From positions 1 through 6,343 of the forward strand of contig JAZPZM010000121.1 in the NCBI GenBank assembly GCA_045544735.1: 6,343 bases of DNA, in the 5' to 3' direction. Below, piece after piece: positions 6,315 to 6,343 of the stretch (position 1 is its first letter; each line of letters opens with the position of its first letter). A model generated the notes under the pieces. It was given only the letters and a program-made list of their open reading frames with translations, was not told where the DNA came from and made no database searches. Source of the DNA: CAG-390 sp045544735. Its GTDB lineage: Bacteria > Bacillota > Clostridia > Oscillospirales > CAG-272. Both the position numbers and the translations under genes were made by a program.

Positions 6315-6343
6315 GTTGTTGGTTCGAAAAATAGCAGGGGAGA
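6315..6343 (+). other. Tail after last recombinase with Shine-Dalgarno-like end
   Basis: Only 29 bases remain. They end in AGGGGAGA (6336-6343), a good ribosome binding site sequence, so another short gene may begin just beyond the window. No attachment core could be identified because only one side is visible. Confidence 0.3.

Larger units (their letters stand above)
1..6343 (+). mobile_element. Segment of a Firmicutes integrative element
   Basis: All convincing genes lie on the plus strand and are of accessory type: a sigma-region-4-like regulator, a winged-helix-like small protein, an orphan-looking MazF toxin and three tandem large serine recombinase-family genes. Large serine recombinases commonly sit at one end of clostridial integrative and mobilizable elements next to the attachment site. 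No relaxase, coupling protein or type IV secretion gene is visible, so whether the element is conjugative, merely mobilizable or prophage-like cannot be decided here. No element ends or att repeats were identified, so the true limits are unknown and probably extend left of the window. Confidence 0.65.

Noticed and set aside
6319..6330. TTGGTTCGAAAA resembling a tRNA T-loop, as if the element were inserted in a tRNA gene
   Set aside because: The flanking bases do not form the five-pair T stem and no CCA or acceptor stem is visible.

Overview
The window looks like the right-hand part of an integrative (conjugative or mobilizable) element from a Clostridia-type Firmicute, probably a gut commensal. 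Reasons: moderate-to-low GC, strong AGGAGG-type ribosome binding sites, all genes on one strand with tight or overlapping junctions, a sigma-region-4-like regulator typical of such elements, a PemK/MazF toxin, and a terminal cassette of large serine recombinase genes. The genus cannot be fixed from the sequence alone.

Layout, left to right. (1) 1-387: the 3' part of a sigma-70-region-4-like HTH protein. (2) 388-537: a short AT-rich spacer. (3) 538 to about 900: a gene-free but highly structured stretch. It begins GTGCGCC-A-AGAT, nearly identical to the 5' end of the Ll.LtrB group II intron, and its later landmarks fall at similar distances from that end. I read it as a 5' fragment (domain I) of a group II intron that has lost domains II-VI and its reverse transcriptase. 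(4) 929-1596: two small genes, a winged-helix-like 94 aa protein and an unrecognised 125 aa protein, then two strong hairpins. (5) 1714-2214: a MazF-type endoribonuclease with a 50 aa ORF starting at the base after its stop codon. No recognisable MazE lies upstream. (6) 2282-6314: three recombinase genes in one unit, joined by a 1-nt overlap and a 2-nt gap. The outer two are full-length large serine recombinases with catalytic serines S32 and S39. The middle one is 283 aa and lacks the whole catalytic domain, starting directly at the DNA-binding 'recombinase' domain and keeping a zinc ribbon. (7) 6315-6343: a short tail ending in a Shine-Dalgarno-like AGGGGAGA.

How it may work together (inference): the recombinase cassette is the excision/integration machinery, with the non-catalytic middle protein as a likely accessory DNA-binding subunit or directionality partner. 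The HTH/sigma-like proteins would control element genes, and the MazF module may stabilise the element. The most notable points are the catalytic/non-catalytic/catalytic recombinase triad, the intron domain I relic, and the toxin gene whose antitoxin is unclear.
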